Shown in pieces: positions 44,871-56,606 of a stretch of DNA of 64,000 nucleotides. Both the position numbers and the translations under genes were made by a program. The notes beneath the pieces were generated by a model. It had not been told where the DNA came from. It did no database searches and saw only the letters and a list, made by a program, of their open reading frames with translations. How positions within the stretch are numbered: position 1 is the first letter of the stretch; every line of letters begins with the position of its first letter. Source of the stretch: Macrostomum hystrix (taxonomy: Eukaryota > Platyhelminthes > Macrostomidae); NCBI GenBank assembly GCA_950097015.1, contig CATNEN010000007.1, positions 7,293,501-7,357,500 on the forward strand, given 5' to 3'.

Positions 44871-46289
44871 TGTTCATTTGTGTACATGACAAAGTCTTTT
44901 ACAAGTCTTTTTTCAAGGCTTTTATAATTCTCAATAAAATTGGTAGGTGGTTTAGCCCATCTCTTTAGTAGTTATCATAGCTACTTGGATCCAAGTTGTC
45001 TTGATAACAAATAATTTTAAGGCTAATTCCGTGAGAAGACAGTTGTTGGGTTGGTGTACATAAGAATCAAATTTCATACCAAAGACAAACTAAACTGAGA
45101 CTTTGTATATTCTATATTGATGGGCATAACGTCTAGATTAAGATAAGATATAATTTAAAGTAATTAAATTTTTTATGTTGATGTAGTAGACATTTTGGAT
45201 GCCAGTTGTTTTTGGTGAAAGTTGACATATAATTATGTTTTTTAATGTAAGTTCAAGATTCTTGCTAATCAGGCAAGTTTTTGTCTTTAAAAATCATTTG
45301 TTGTAGGAAGCAATAGCTAGATAAACAGTAATAAACTAATTTTTCTTCTTAGTAGCTTGATTAAACTGTGCTACACATTTTTCTTAAATGGTGGTCATTG
45401 GACTGACAGTTGTTTGTTTAAAAAAATAAGCCATCATGTTTTAAAACAGTATCAGGAATCTCTCTATTTTAGATTAGATCTTGGTTATAATATTGTTCAT
45501 AAGTAATATTTGTAATCTCTTATTTCAGATCAAACCTACAATGGACCTTCAACAAAACATAAACACACCTCTTAAACTTGGTATAACAACAGTTCATTGA
45601 AAAAATCATGGTCACTTTTAACACTTTTAAAAGCAAAGCCCAAACTTTTCAAAGAAAAAGTTATGATAAAAAGAAATATATTACGTTATAAAACATTTTA
45701 ATTCCATTTTTTAGATATAAGAAAAAATATATGTTCATATTTATGGTCTATGAGTTATATTTAAGACTATTAGTTCCTTAATGAAAACTAGACTCACTTT
45801 TTAATAATGTCCCACGGAACATTGACATGATTGTAGGGGTACTATTGTAGGGGTAGGTTTAAACAAAAAGTATAAACCTTAAGGTAGGTAAATATATTTA
45901 AAACTACTTGAACATGAAACTATATATAATTATGTACAAATAAAAAGATTCACTTTTACAAATAATAAAAAAATAAATTCTATCCCATTGATGACCTCCT
46001 TCTCATGGAACTACCCATGATCGAAAAATGTTATGTGGATATAATTATTTTTTATAATATATGTTCCACTGCTTAATTTCTTTTTCCTATATTTAGATAA
46101 CAATTGGAAGTTGTGGGAGTTGTTCAATAATAGAAAGGATGCAATTTTACATCCATTTTATGTATCAATAGATACTCTATTTTAAAGTGAGCTCTCTCTA
46201 TGCTTCTTCAGTTTTTGCTTCTTTACTTGATTTGACATGCCCCAATTGTGTCTGATGTGTAGCCAACAGCAGAGCTTGACATCAATCTG
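44871..46289. other. AT-rich intergenic, no gene seen
   Basis: Long AT-rich stretch without open frames of note. Confidence 0.45.
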
Positions 46290-46530
46290 GCAGTGCATCT
46301 GAAGGCGAAATGGCTATTTAGTCTATCAACTTAAATAAGTGCCACACCCATAGCACACCCTCAATTTTTCCCCAGCTAATGCTAGGATCTATTTATCTAT
46401 CTAAGACTTGCTAAATGACCCAACTGTTCCAGTGCAGTTAGGAATGGAACCTTTCTCCCCCAAGCAGCAGCAACTGTAGCCTAGTGTCTTATTCTCTAAA
46501 CACTTGGCTACGACCCCTTAGGAGGCTATT
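46290..46530. mobile_element. Possible SINE relic
   Basis: ACTGTAGCCTAGTGTC at about 46487 resembles the A-box head of the SINE at 35853, and CCCCAGCTAATGCTAG at about 46372 resembles the segment at 8895. Orientation and ends are unclear. Confidence 0.3.
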
Positions 46531-46728
46531 TTATATTCACAAAGACTGTTTATTCAATCGCTTCAGAGTGTAAAGCTTATGTAGAACCTAGTAGTAGGTC
46601 CAGCCGATCTGGTTAGACAACAACCAGCGCCACTTGATTGTTAACACGCTCTTGCTGCACCACTTGACTAGACACTGTTGGACAGCTATGAATCCTTTCT
46701 GTCGCAATTGCAGCCGTCAGCAGCTGCC

Positions 46729-47241
46729 ATGTCAGCCGATAACAGCAATGACCAGCCAGCAGTTCAGGGCCACGGAGATGAACTGGAGGCGACTGATTTC
46801 ATGGAGAAAAATATCGCTGCTGCCGACGAGTCGTGTGAAGGCGAGGGCGAAAATGGCGAAGAGGGCGACGCCGTTGTTGATGCTACCGACGGATACAGCC
46901 GGGGCGTCGGCGCCTACGATGAAGAGGGTGAGAGCGACGCTGAAGAAGCGGAAGAGGCCGGTGAGGGCGACGAAGAAGGCGAGGACTACGGTGAGGAGCA
47001 GGAAGATGAAGAGAGCACAGCCAACAGTCGCAAGCGCCGAGCCATCCGCGCTGACGAGGACGACGAAGAGGAGGAGGTTGGAGACGACGATGATGAAGAG
47101 GAAGAGCTGGAGGACCAGGACGAGAGCTCCGGCGCCGCCTTGCCAGAGAAGCGGGCCCGCCGATCGCTGCCCGGCGACAGCAACAGCAACAGCCGGCAGT
47201 CGGCTGCCGATGCTGGCGGCGAAGTCAGCTCCTCGGCCTAA
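46729..47241 (+). CDS. Highly acidic nuclear-type protein, prothymosin-like
   Basis: From ATG at 46729 (MSADNSNDQPAVQ) to TAA at 47241, 170 residues. An open frame extends a little upstream without an ATG, and a TTGCAG just before (about 46713) could be an acceptor. The middle is a long Glu/Asp tract broken by Gly; two short basic clusters, SRKRRAIRAD and EKRARRSL, look like nuclear localisation signals. Composition and size recall prothymosin alpha or other acidic histone-binding chaperones, but acidic tracts arise easily and no alignment-quality motif is present, so the name is only a likeness. A poly(A) signal AATAAA lies at 47667. Copy 3 of the 17-bp motif lies just after the stop, in the presumed 3' UTR. 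Confidence 0.6.
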   Translation: MSADNSNDQPAVQGHGDELEATDFMEKNIAAADESCEGEGENGEEGDAVVDATDGYSRGVGAYDEEGESDAEEAEEAGEGDEEGEDYGEEQEDEESTANSRKRRAIRADEDDEEEEVGDDDDEEEELEDQDESSGAALPEKRARRSLPGDSNSNSRQSAADAGGEVSSSA

Positions 47242-47266
47242 TCATACTATTATCTGGACATGTTTA

Positions 47267-47283
47267 TTTCGATACATATCGTC
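47267..47283 (+). promoter_or_regulatory. Recurrent 17-bp motif, copy 3
   Basis: TTTCGATACATATCGTC, 26 bp after the stop of the acidic protein gene. Confidence 0.35.
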
Positions 47284-48395
47284 GCTTATTTCCTTAAGGT
47301 TTTCGGAAGTTCGTGTGTCAAATCAGCTGGGGTTAAAAAAGGATTACAGTTCTGAGAATCAGTTAAAATATCTTTGAGTAGTGAATGTCCCCAGTGTGGC
47401 TCGTTCCATGTCGAAGTTTTTGTTTTAATTGTAACTATCTGTATTCGCGCACCTTTTCTGCTTCTCAAAGCAGCGTATACAAATTTTGAGATCGTTCAGG
47501 TAAGTAAGTAGTATCCCAGACTTGTTGGCCAGTGATGACAGAAAATGTTGATGCTGTTGCTTCATTCGGTTTCATAAGGTCTGCTTTCTGATATTGTTGC
47601 TGTCTTGTCTCTCCTTCCCCCAAAATGCTTCTCTTCAGCCCGTGTCTCACATTCTGTTGTTTGGTTAATAAAATTTTGATATTATTTATCATTTTTTATC
47701 ACAGCCAATTTCATTTCATTTCTAAAACGCTTTGTATTTATTAATTTTTAAAAATAATCGTTGGTGCCCAGCAGCTCATTATTCAGTAGCTGCTGGGCAC
47801 TAAACTAGTTTTCGGCGAGTAGACCTTCACTAAATAATCTAATAGTTTCTATACCTGTTTGTTAATATTTGCCAACAATATTCCATGGTTGTGTTGTGTG
47901 TCAGTAGTAATAATTTACGAGCGTATTATCTTAGAATTTTTCAAAACTTAAATTATCTGTTAGGTTAGTCGGCATTTACACACTTTATGCAGTTACGTTT
48001 TACATCAACTATTTTTTAACAACTGAAATTGCAGTTTTAGGCCCCATGGATGCTATTGTCAGTAGTGCAGCTAGTGTGCGCGTGTCTTTATGGCTAGTTT
48101 AGCTAATCGATGTTTACGTTAAACGTTTTTTACAACGAAATCAGTTTAATCACTGTCTGTGTTCTAACTGTTCATTCTATGTTGTGTCGCACTGGCACTC
48201 CCGCTATGCGCTCTAATTACTGTCATTTTTATTTATTAATAAACAGCTAGTTTTATTTATTTATCTGTCTATTCCTTCACTTTACGACCCTGTATTCTCA
48301 GCTCATTCGGTAACTACATTTGTAAAATCGTTTGATTTCACACGAGTTTGTTTTTTGTAAATGGAATCGGTTGTTATACTTTCCAGGTGAGGTCA
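47284..48395. other. 3' flank of the acidic protein gene
   Basis: Contains the AATAAA at 47667-47672. A perfect inverted repeat CAGCAGCT / AGCTGCTG flanks CATTATTCAGT at about 47769-47795. No gene was seen. Confidence 0.4.
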
Positions 48396-48795
48396 TATCA
48401 ATCGGTCATGATCTAGTCATAAACTTCATCCCAATCGGTCATGATCTAGTCATAAACTTCATCCCAATCGGTCATGATCTAGCCATAAACTTCATCCCAA
48501 TCGGTCATGATCTAGTCATAAACTTCATCCCAATCGGTCATGATCTAGTCATGAACTTCATCCCAATCGGTCATGATCTAGTCATGAACTTCATCCCAAT
48601 CGGTCATGATCTAGCCATAAACTTCATCCCAATCGGTCATGATCTAGTCATGAACTTCATCCCAATCGGTCATGATCTAGTCATGAACTTCATCCCAATC
48701 GGTCATGATCTAGTCATGAACTTCATCCCAATCGGTCATGATCTAGTCATGAACTTCATCCCAATCGGTCATGATCTAGTCATGAACTTCATCCC
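48396..48795. repeat. 33-bp minisatellite
   Basis: Twelve copies of a 33-bp unit (ATCGGTCATGATCTAGTCAT plus AAACTTCATCCCA), with ATAAAC/ATGAAC and AGTCAT/AGCCAT variants. Because 33 is a multiple of 3, one frame is open with an 11-residue peptide repeat. There is no other sign of coding. Confidence 0.95.
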
Positions 48796-49557
48796 TTTTT
48801 TAATTAACGAGTCTAGTCTAGATTGCGCGTGGAAGCCTACAACTAATTCGCAAGGCATAAGTATATTTGCAGAATATCCTTCTGGCACTTAAACTGGAAG
48901 ATATTATATTTTAGAATCAGGTTGAACAGTTAAAGAAACGAAACACGAGGCAGTGAATGCACAATTATTGACTGTTATTGTTCACCGTGCAGAAAAAAAA
49001 TGAGGATCACAAAAGTGCGACAATCACTTTGTCATTTAGACAGCTCTTTGTTCGCGTTGGCACAGGACACTTGGTCGGCCTATTGTTCGACTAGAGAAAA
49101 ATCAGATTCCATTGTTAGATTTCAGTTTTTAGCTTTGGAAATCATATAAAATAATGAAAGCATATAGTGATTATAAAACAGATTAGCAGTCCTTCACCTG
49201 TTTCCAATCGGTGCAAATCAGTAGTTTTTACCTGTATGCGCTATTTACGTGACATATAAAATTGCTAAAGCTAGATTACTGCTGAGCCGACAAAGCAGTG
49301 CATTATTGCATCATCCGACCTGCAATTTCTTGTATTGCTGGCTGCACGGAGGACTATAGTCATGTTAATTAACAAATACCTTACTATCTAGACAGTAGAG
49401 ATCCACCAGGGTACGGAAGGTTGTTTAGTGCACCAAAATAGGCAGAAGTTAAATATTTGAAGCGATTCTGTCTGCTCTGTGGAAATGGTTATTTTTTACA
49501 TAATTAGTTTCAGCATTAAATGAACAGAATCATCAGAGCTCCTGGATATTCAAAGAG
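48796..49557. other. Intergenic, 3' of OATP
   Basis: Probable 3' flank of the OATP gene. Nothing was recognised. Confidence 0.4.
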
Positions 49558-52500
49558 CTATCGGTTTTCGGTTTGAGGAGCGACAGATGCGCCACAGCTG
49601 ACTGCGGGGCGAGAGCGCTTCTGCTGCTGCTGCTGTTTGATCTCGCGCTCGTTGCGCCGGATGTGCGGGTTCGTCCTGGCGCTGATGGTGGCGAAGACGA
49701 ACGCCAAGCCGCACAGGACCCGAAGCACGGAGCGCAGCAGGTGCTGACTGACCCGGATGCCGGAGATGTTATACAGCAGGCAGCGGGCAAAGACGCCACC
49801 ACCGCCCATAGCGTCGCGGTGCAGGCAGAATGCGTCGATCATCGCGCCGAAGAGAATCGGCGACACAGTTGACGAGAAGCTAGCCGCGAAGGTGATGAAG
49901 CCGAAGCCGATGTCCTTGTCGCGGGCGCTGATGGAGCGGATGACGATCATGCAGGCGATGCTCTTGACCGCGCCGGCCAGCAGGTTCAGGCAGAAGAATA
50001 TGCTGTTGTAGGCGATCAGGCTGGCGCTGCAGGAGCTGCCGCCGTTGTCGCAGAAGTCGTCGAAGGCGAAGGCGGAAATTGAGCTGGCAGGCGACGCCGG
50101 GTCGCATGTGCAGCCTTCGTAGCCGGATGATGTGCCAGTCTGGAGAAAAGAAAACACGCTTTATGCTTCTTGTAGAGTCAGAGTTGCTTAATGTAAGTCA
50201 GTTGCTAGCCTAGTTTTGTTTATATTTTAAGCCTTGTTGTTCAGCTAGAGCTTTATAATTTTGTTCACGATATGGAAGTTTAATCTGATTCATAGTGCTT
50301 TAATTGGAGTTATTGTAGTCCAATTTGAGTCATAGTGTAGTTTAATTTGAGTCATTGTAGTTTAATTTGACTCATAGTGTAGTTTAATTTGAGTCATTGT
50401 AGTTTAATTTGAGTCATTGTAGTTTAATTTGAGTCATTGTAGTTTAATTCGAGTCATAGTAGTTTAATTTGAGTCATTGTAGTTTAATTTGAGTCAACGT
50501 TGTTAATAATTGATTGTTGTTTAATTGGGGTCATTTTAATTTAATTTGAGTCATGGTAGATTTTTGTCTGGCAATACGTTTACTTGAGTAAGATAATAAA
50601 AGTCGTAGTTGAGTCATTTGAGCCGCAGCATTATTAATTTACTCTGAGTCGCATGGCAGCAACGGCAGCAGCAGCACCCTATACGTGATTAAACCCGGAC
50701 AACTTGACAAGCATTTAGAGCACTAAGGATTTTTTTCCCAGGCACCTATTCTCCCCTTTTCCTTTGTGAACGGATTTTACTGAATTATTGGCCCCTCAAA
50801 GCCGCTTCTGCCCACTGTGCTAGAAAATAAAAGGTCGAAACAGAGCAGACCAACTGGCCCTCACTTTCTGCACCATTGCTTAAAAGTACACCGCTCCTGT
50901 GGCAGCAATCTATTTTCTGCTTATTTTCCTTCTCCTTGGTGAGCTTTCAATGCTCGGATTGACTTGTTAAGAAGAGCTACAAAGAGGTTTTCGAATCTGT
51001 CGTCATGCATAGAAAAGTCAGGCCTTAAAATAGCTCGTAGCAAGGATTGTTTGTTTAATGCCGAATGGTGATTCGCATCAGACTTGTTCGCAGTTGATAT
51101 ATAGCCATAAAGGCTGTTGACTCAGCGAGCCAAAATCTGATGCCTGCCTGCGGCCAAACACCTGCACAGGCGGGCATTTCGAAAGCATCTGGCCTGGGGA
51201 GGCTTTCACAACTCGCTCTAATCTGTCCTGCCGCGCCTAGTAACTCCTAATTCAATGCCTAGACATTGGCTGCCTGATATCTGAAGGCTAACCGAAGCTA
51301 ATTAAGTGTTTAGCGAGTCTAACTAACAGAGGATAGCGTAACTCAGTGAATGTGATTATGTCAAAGGTGTGTCATTGCGTAATATTTGATTACTCGGGGA
51401 TAGACCTCTTTGCTAAATGTGGTGAGCCTTTATGAACAAGTATTATATGAACAAAAATGCACTAAAATTTCAGTCAATCGTAACCTTTTCTGCCTTCGAT
51501 GTTTAGGGAAATAATGTCAAAATGATGCCGGTTTGGGAAATAATGCCTGTCAAAAAATAATGGCAGTGTTTACAAAACCATACCGGTTCGGAAAATGATG
51601 CCGGTTACGGGAAATGATGCCGGTTACGGGAAATGATGCTGGTTACGGGAAATGGTGCCGGTTACACGAAATGGTGCCGGTTACGGGAAATGATGCCGGT
51701 TACAGGAAATGATGCCGGTTACGGGAAATGATGCCGGTTACGGGAAATGGTGCCGGTTACACGAAATGGTGCCGGTTACGGGAAATGATGCCGGTTACAG
51801 GAAATGATGCCGGTTACGGGAAATGATGCCGGTTACGGGAAATGGTGCCGGTTACGGGAAATGATGCCGGTTACGGGAAATGATGCTGGTTACGGGAAAT
51901 GATGCCGGTTACGGGAAATGATGCCGGTTACGGGAAATGGTGCCGGTTACGGGAAATGATGCCGGTTACGGGAAATGATGCTGGTTACGGGAAATGATGC
52001 CGGTTACGGGAAATGATGCCGGTTACGGGAAATGGTGCCGGTTACGGGAAATGATGCCGGTTAAAAAATAATTACTCTTTGAAAAATGATGAAGTTTCGA
52101 AACATGAAAATTTCCTGTGAAACAGTGGAACTAAGGGAAAATAATGATAAAGTTGCACCATTTATAAAGCCATTAAGTGAAGATCTACTCAATTTACCGG
52201 CTGCCAATCTGCTATTAACTCACCGAGTTTGCACCTGTTAAGTTGGCCAGGAAGTTTGTGCAGCCGGCCAGGCAGGGCGACAGGTAGGTGATGTTGCCGG
52301 CGCACACCGGCCTGAACTGGCGCCTGTCGCAGTCGCAGGGTCGGCAGGCGGCGGGGCTGGGCGGGCGGGCGAAATGGGTATGCGAGCTGGCGACCTTTCA
52401 ATAGTTATTTGAAGATTTCTACTTCCTGTGCCTTGCGTCACAATGACCTTCACAAGGTACCATTGTTTTCGCATCTGAACCTTCAGGTTGTGTCTAAATC

Positions 52501-54477
52501 CTTCTTTCCTGAACCTTCAGGTTGCATCTAAAACATTATTCCCTGAACATCAGGTTGCATCTAAAACATTATTACCTGAACCTTCAGGTTGTATCTAAAT
52601 CATTATTCCCTGAACCTTCAGGTTGTATCTAAATCATTATTACCTGAACCTTCAGGTTGTATCTAAATCATTATTACCTGAACCTTCAGGTTGCATCTAA
52701 AACATTATTCCCTGAACATCAGGTTGCATCTAAAACATTATTCCCTGAACCTTCAGGTTGCATCTAAAACATTATTACCTGAACCTTCAGGTTGTATCTA
52801 AATCATTATTACCTGAACCTTCAGGTTGTATCTAAATCATTATTACCTGAACCTTCAGGTTGTATCTAAAACATTATTACCTGAACCTTCAGGTTGTATC
52901 TAAATCATTATTCCCTGAACCTTCAGGTTGAATTTAAATCCTTCTTCCGTGAACCTTCAGGTTATATCTAAAACATTTTCCCCTGAACATTAAGGTTGCA
53001 TCTTAAATAATTCCTCCCTGAGTCTTTGCTCAGTCAAGTCTGTGGCGAGTTGCGCAACTTGATTTTAAATCACGCGCAGCGCCCCGCAAATACCGAGCTG
53101 TTAAAGAAGGCTCAGGAGGCTTTACTCGGTTTGCTTTGCTCAGTGAGTCACGTGAAAGCGCTCACTCTCTTTAATTAGGCATTTAGCAACGTGTCCCAAC
53201 TGCGCAATTCCTAAGCGATCACAAACTGTGTAAATAAGAATTGGGCCCCCGGGTTGATTAAAAAAACCGAAGTTTTGGTGAGCAAACACGAGCAATTAGA
53301 TTGAAACAGTCAACACTTAACTAATTGTACTCGAAAGCGAAATCCGCTCAAATGGAAAGCTCTTCCCACGACGCATTGGTCATTGTCATTCATCCACTAC
53401 GGGATTTTTCGTCACAATTAATTAAAAACTTTATTTAAACCGACGTTCATCGATCATTGTTTTTCCCCGCTTCTTTGTTAATAATAATCTCTCTTCTCTG
53501 ATCTCTAATTTATAAACTCTTCGGATTTTTCCCTTAAATTACCTTAAATCCCACGCTTGCTCTCATCTTACTTTTTCTCAAATTGCAAGTTTCCGAAAAT
53601 CCCCCTGTACTAAAAAATCCCTCTGTACCAAAAGTCGCCCAGTACCAAAATCCCCTTGCACCAAAAATACCCATGTACCAAAATCCCCCTGTACCAAAAA
53701 TCCCCCTGTACCAAAAATCCCCCTGTACCAAAAATCCCCCTGTACCAAAATCCCCCCTGTACCAAAAATCCCCGTATCCGTTATCCCACTCATCCCATTC
53801 TGGGTATACCATCGTACTCCTCCCATCCCAATATAACTCTAATCCCAGCTCGCAGCGAGTACTCACCTGTCGTAGTTGACGAACTCCGGTGTTCGGCGGC
53901 AGTCTAGCGCGGCGCCGATGTTGCCGACGCAGCCAGCCAGCAGGCAGATGACGGTGGTGAGGGCCAGCAGCTTGCTGAGCGACAGCCGGGCCCGGTTCAT
54001 GAAGATGCCGCCGCCCAGAGTACCCAGCGCCGAGGACAGGCCCTCCACAATGCCCGCGTAGAGTCCGGCTTCTTCCTTGCTCACCCCGAAGCCGACCTGT
54101 CCGTGGCGGGATTAATTTAGTCTCCAAGCAAACAGAGGCGCACTGCAGCCCAGTGTCAAACCCATCGCACACAGCCGTACCTGATAGTACTTGGGCAGGA
54201 AGGCCAGGAATCCCATGAAGGCCAGGAACTCCAGCGCTGCGCCGATCAGCAGGGCCAGGAAGGTGGCGTTGCCCGCCAGGCGGCGCATGGTGGGTGCCAG
54301 GCCGGTCTTGACCAGGCTGGACGGATCCAGGCTCACCACGCTCGTCAGCAGCTCCTCCGCTGGTGTCGGACGATCGCCATTTGGTGCCGCCGCCGCCGCT
54401 GCCGCTGCTGTTGCTGCAGCAGTCGCATTTGGGCCAGTCTCATCCGTGATCTTTTGCTTGTCGGTTTTGTCTGTGTC

Positions 54478-54517
<40 letters not shown>

Positions 54518-55410
54518 GAAGGAGCGGAGGCTGAATCGTCGCAGAGCGCCCGACCGTCGGGTTCGTCAAGATCAGCCGCCGGCGGTAGCCGCTTCTTGGC
54601 TGGCAGCTCGATCTCCTCCTGCGTTGTCGCATCGTCCGGTGCCTGCAGCCGCCTCGGAAAGAAGAACATGGTCAGCGAGCAGCAGGCGGTCAGGACGGAT
54701 AGGCAGACGAAGCCCAGCCACCACGCACCGACGCCAGTGCGGCTGCCGGCGTTGCTGCCGCCCATAAGGTCCTCGGGCAGCATGGCCAGCTTGCCGCCGA
54801 TGATGTAACCGGGCACCGGGGCCACGAAGCGCAACGCCATCATCGCCGAGATGTACACGGGGGCGCGCACTTTGGAGACGTGGTCGTCGATGTAGGCGAG
54901 GCCTAGATTCCAGAACGGCGTGCTGCCGACGCCGACGAGGAAGGCACCGAGCACCAGCACAAAGTAGGCGACGGCGGACTGGCCGCTCAGCGGTCTGGCA
55001 TCCGGGCCAGCAACAGCGGGGGCTGCTGCCACGGCGGTGGTCGAGTTGCAGAGCAGGCCAGTCGGCTGGCCGCTCGACGAAGCATCACCTGCGGTCGGGC
55101 TGGCGCCAGCAGGCAGTGGGCCGAAGATATAGTACGGACTGCTCATGATGAGGATGCCGAGTGACAGCAGGAGGCCCAGGGCGCCGAGGGTTCGCGGCCG
55201 GTGGGCCTGTCTACCGTAGAAGCTGACGGGCAGGACGCCCAGCAGGTAGCCAAAGTCGCTGGAGCCCTGCAGCAGGCCGGATAGCTTGCTGGGCAGGTTA
55301 AAGCGCTGCTCCAAGGTGGTCAGCATGGAGATCAGGTAGGTGTCGAAGCTGCCATAGACCAGTGCGAAGATGCCCAAGCACAGGGTGTAGGCGTTGATGT
55401 TGCAGCGCAT
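49558..55410 (-). CDS. Organic anion transporting polypeptide (OATP / SLCO family)
   Basis: Plasma-membrane transporter for large amphipathic anions. Four exons with matching phases: 55410-54181, 54096-53867, 52386-52224, 50139-49558, giving 734 residues, within the family range. Landmarks: CNINAYTLCLGIFALVYGSF (TM1), GSSDFGYLLGV, YIDDHVSKVRAPVYISAM, the family signature WWLGF (GVGAWWLGF before TM6), MGFLAFLPKYYQ|VGFGVSKEEAGLYAG across exons 1-2, and a Kazal-like extracellular loop in exons 3-4 (CDCDRRQFRPVCAGNITYLS, PCLAGC, then YEGCTC). The cytoplasmic loop after TM6 holds a 13-Gln tract and an Ala tract. For exon 3 the acceptor at 52387 was chosen over an earlier AG because only it restores the reading frame. 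The first intron is only 84 bp; the other two carry minisatellites. Substrate is unknown. Confidence 0.9.
50300..50495. repeat. About 20-bp minisatellite in OATP intron 3
   Basis: Units of GTAGTTTAATTTGAGTCATT, about nine copies, lying just upstream of exon 4 on the minus strand. Confidence 0.9.
50500..51584. other. OATP intron 3, unique part
   Basis: Intron sequence with a short CAG run (about 50655). No other feature was recognised. Confidence 0.4.
51585..52062. repeat. 19-bp minisatellite in OATP intron 3
   Basis: About 25 copies of ATGATGCCGGTTACGGGAA with GGTGCC, GCTGG and ACACGA variants. The array starts about 160 bp after the intron donor (52223, minus strand). Blocks of several units are themselves duplicated (for example the ACACGAAATGG variant at 51672 and 51759). 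Confidence 0.95.
52485..53010. repeat. 34-bp minisatellite with internal palindrome, OATP intron 2
   Basis: About 15 copies of a unit built on CCTGAACCTTCAGG (inverted repeat CCTGAA / TTCAGG) plus TTGTATCTAAATCATTATTA. A shorter variant has lost CT in the palindrome (CCTGAACATCAGG). Confidence 0.95.
53590..53772. repeat. 15-bp minisatellite in OATP intron 2
   Basis: Units of CCCCTGTACCAAAAAT, 15 bp (14-16), about eleven copies. The array lies about 95 bp inside the intron from the exon 2 donor. Confidence 0.9.
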
Positions 55411-56606
55411 TCTCGATTCCTGCGCTGTTTCCCGCTCTCTCGTTTCTGCCTAGCTTAGAATCAGCAAGCTGGCCCTCCTGTATCACCTGCCCGCGCTTGC
55501 CTGGAAGGAGGTGGGCGGTCAACCTGGCGTGAAGTTGCGTAACCTGAAGGCCAGGAGCGGTGCAGGGGAGTCAGGGTTTAAGGCTTCGCTCGATGCGTTC
55601 AGTCGGCGGTGGGGTTGCTGCAGTGCGCACTGCCGGTTTGGGGTTGGCGCGCGATGGTCCCGGCCCAATGCGCTCTCGTGTGCCAGTGCTGTGCCAGTGC
55701 TGTGCCAGTGCTGTGTGTGCGTTTTAGAGACTCAGAGACGCGACCTCCAGTCTCTTCTACCGTGGCAGAAATCGTTGGCAAACATGCGCTGTCTCTCCCG
55801 TTCCCCCTACCGTGCGTGTGCCAACCACCCCGCCTCCTGCTGTCCCTCCGCTCTGCTTCTCATTGTCAGCTGGGGGAGTGGGGTGGTTGCCGGCTGGGAA
55901 TGAGTTTCTGCTCCTCCTCAACTAGTTCTGTCACAGCGCGCTTGCTGCGGGCCACGACTGTAACTTTGGCTCTCTGCCACTCTCGCACATAAAACAGCAT
56001 TTACTGCATGCCAGAGGAAAATTATTTCTATACATATCGTCTGCCACCCCCAGTCCCATTGAAGCAACTATTGAAACTACGGAAGTGCTCAATTAAGTTT
56101 TGGTTTCTCTTCCTACTTCAAGTGTTAACTCTGTTAACTCGCCCAGACTCAATCAGTCTGGAGTGGTGCATTGTGAGCTACTAAAATCATTGCTAGAGAG
56201 GGTTTTCTGGTGTAGGTCTAGTGACCAATTCAGGTTAATGGTGTGAGCGATGTTTATATATGTAGCTAATGCTGTTGGAAAAAAGGTTTTGCTTTGAACT
56301 CAATTGCCGAACGCTTTAGTGTGCTCTGCTAAACAAGTTTAATGTTCTATTTTTATGCAGTAAAACATTTCTCATTTTATTGACTAGAGTTTCTTTTTTG
56401 ATTGTAATTTGCTTCTGATTAGAGAATGTTCACGAAATTAATTTCACTTCGGAGTTGAAATTTCGAATTGCAACCATTGCATATTTTTTATATGCGCTTA
56501 ATGAAGCTGAAATATTTTATTTACACTTTCAGGAAATATTTCGTTCATTAAACTGTTGAGTAGTGGTTTAGCACCTGAGCACACTACTTAAAAGTAGTGT
56601 GTATTG
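55411..56606. other. OATP upstream / mucin downstream region
   Basis: Holds a short TGTGCCAGTGC repeat (55680-55715), copy 4 of the 17-bp motif, and TTTATT at 56517-56522, which on the minus strand is an AATAAA 85 bp past the mucin stop. No other gene was seen. Confidence 0.45.
56025..56041 (+). promoter_or_regulatory. Recurrent 17-bp motif, copy 4
   Basis: TTTCTATACATATCGTC, about 615 bp upstream of the OATP start codon. Confidence 0.35.

Noticed and set aside
48332-48892. 186-codon frame with an 11-residue repeat
   Set aside because: It follows the 33-bp minisatellite. Neither flank shows coding character or a signal peptide.
52224-52394. OATP exon 3 starting at 52394
   Set aside because: That acceptor gives phase 0, but exon 2 ends in phase 2. 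The AG eight bases further in (exon start 52386) keeps the frame.
52485-53010. CRISPR-like array
   Set aside because: The units are contiguous without unique spacers, and this is a eukaryotic intron; it is a minisatellite.
53534-54172. 212-codon minus frame overlapping OATP exon 2
   Set aside because: Out of frame with the OATP exon and continuing into the 15-bp intron repeat.
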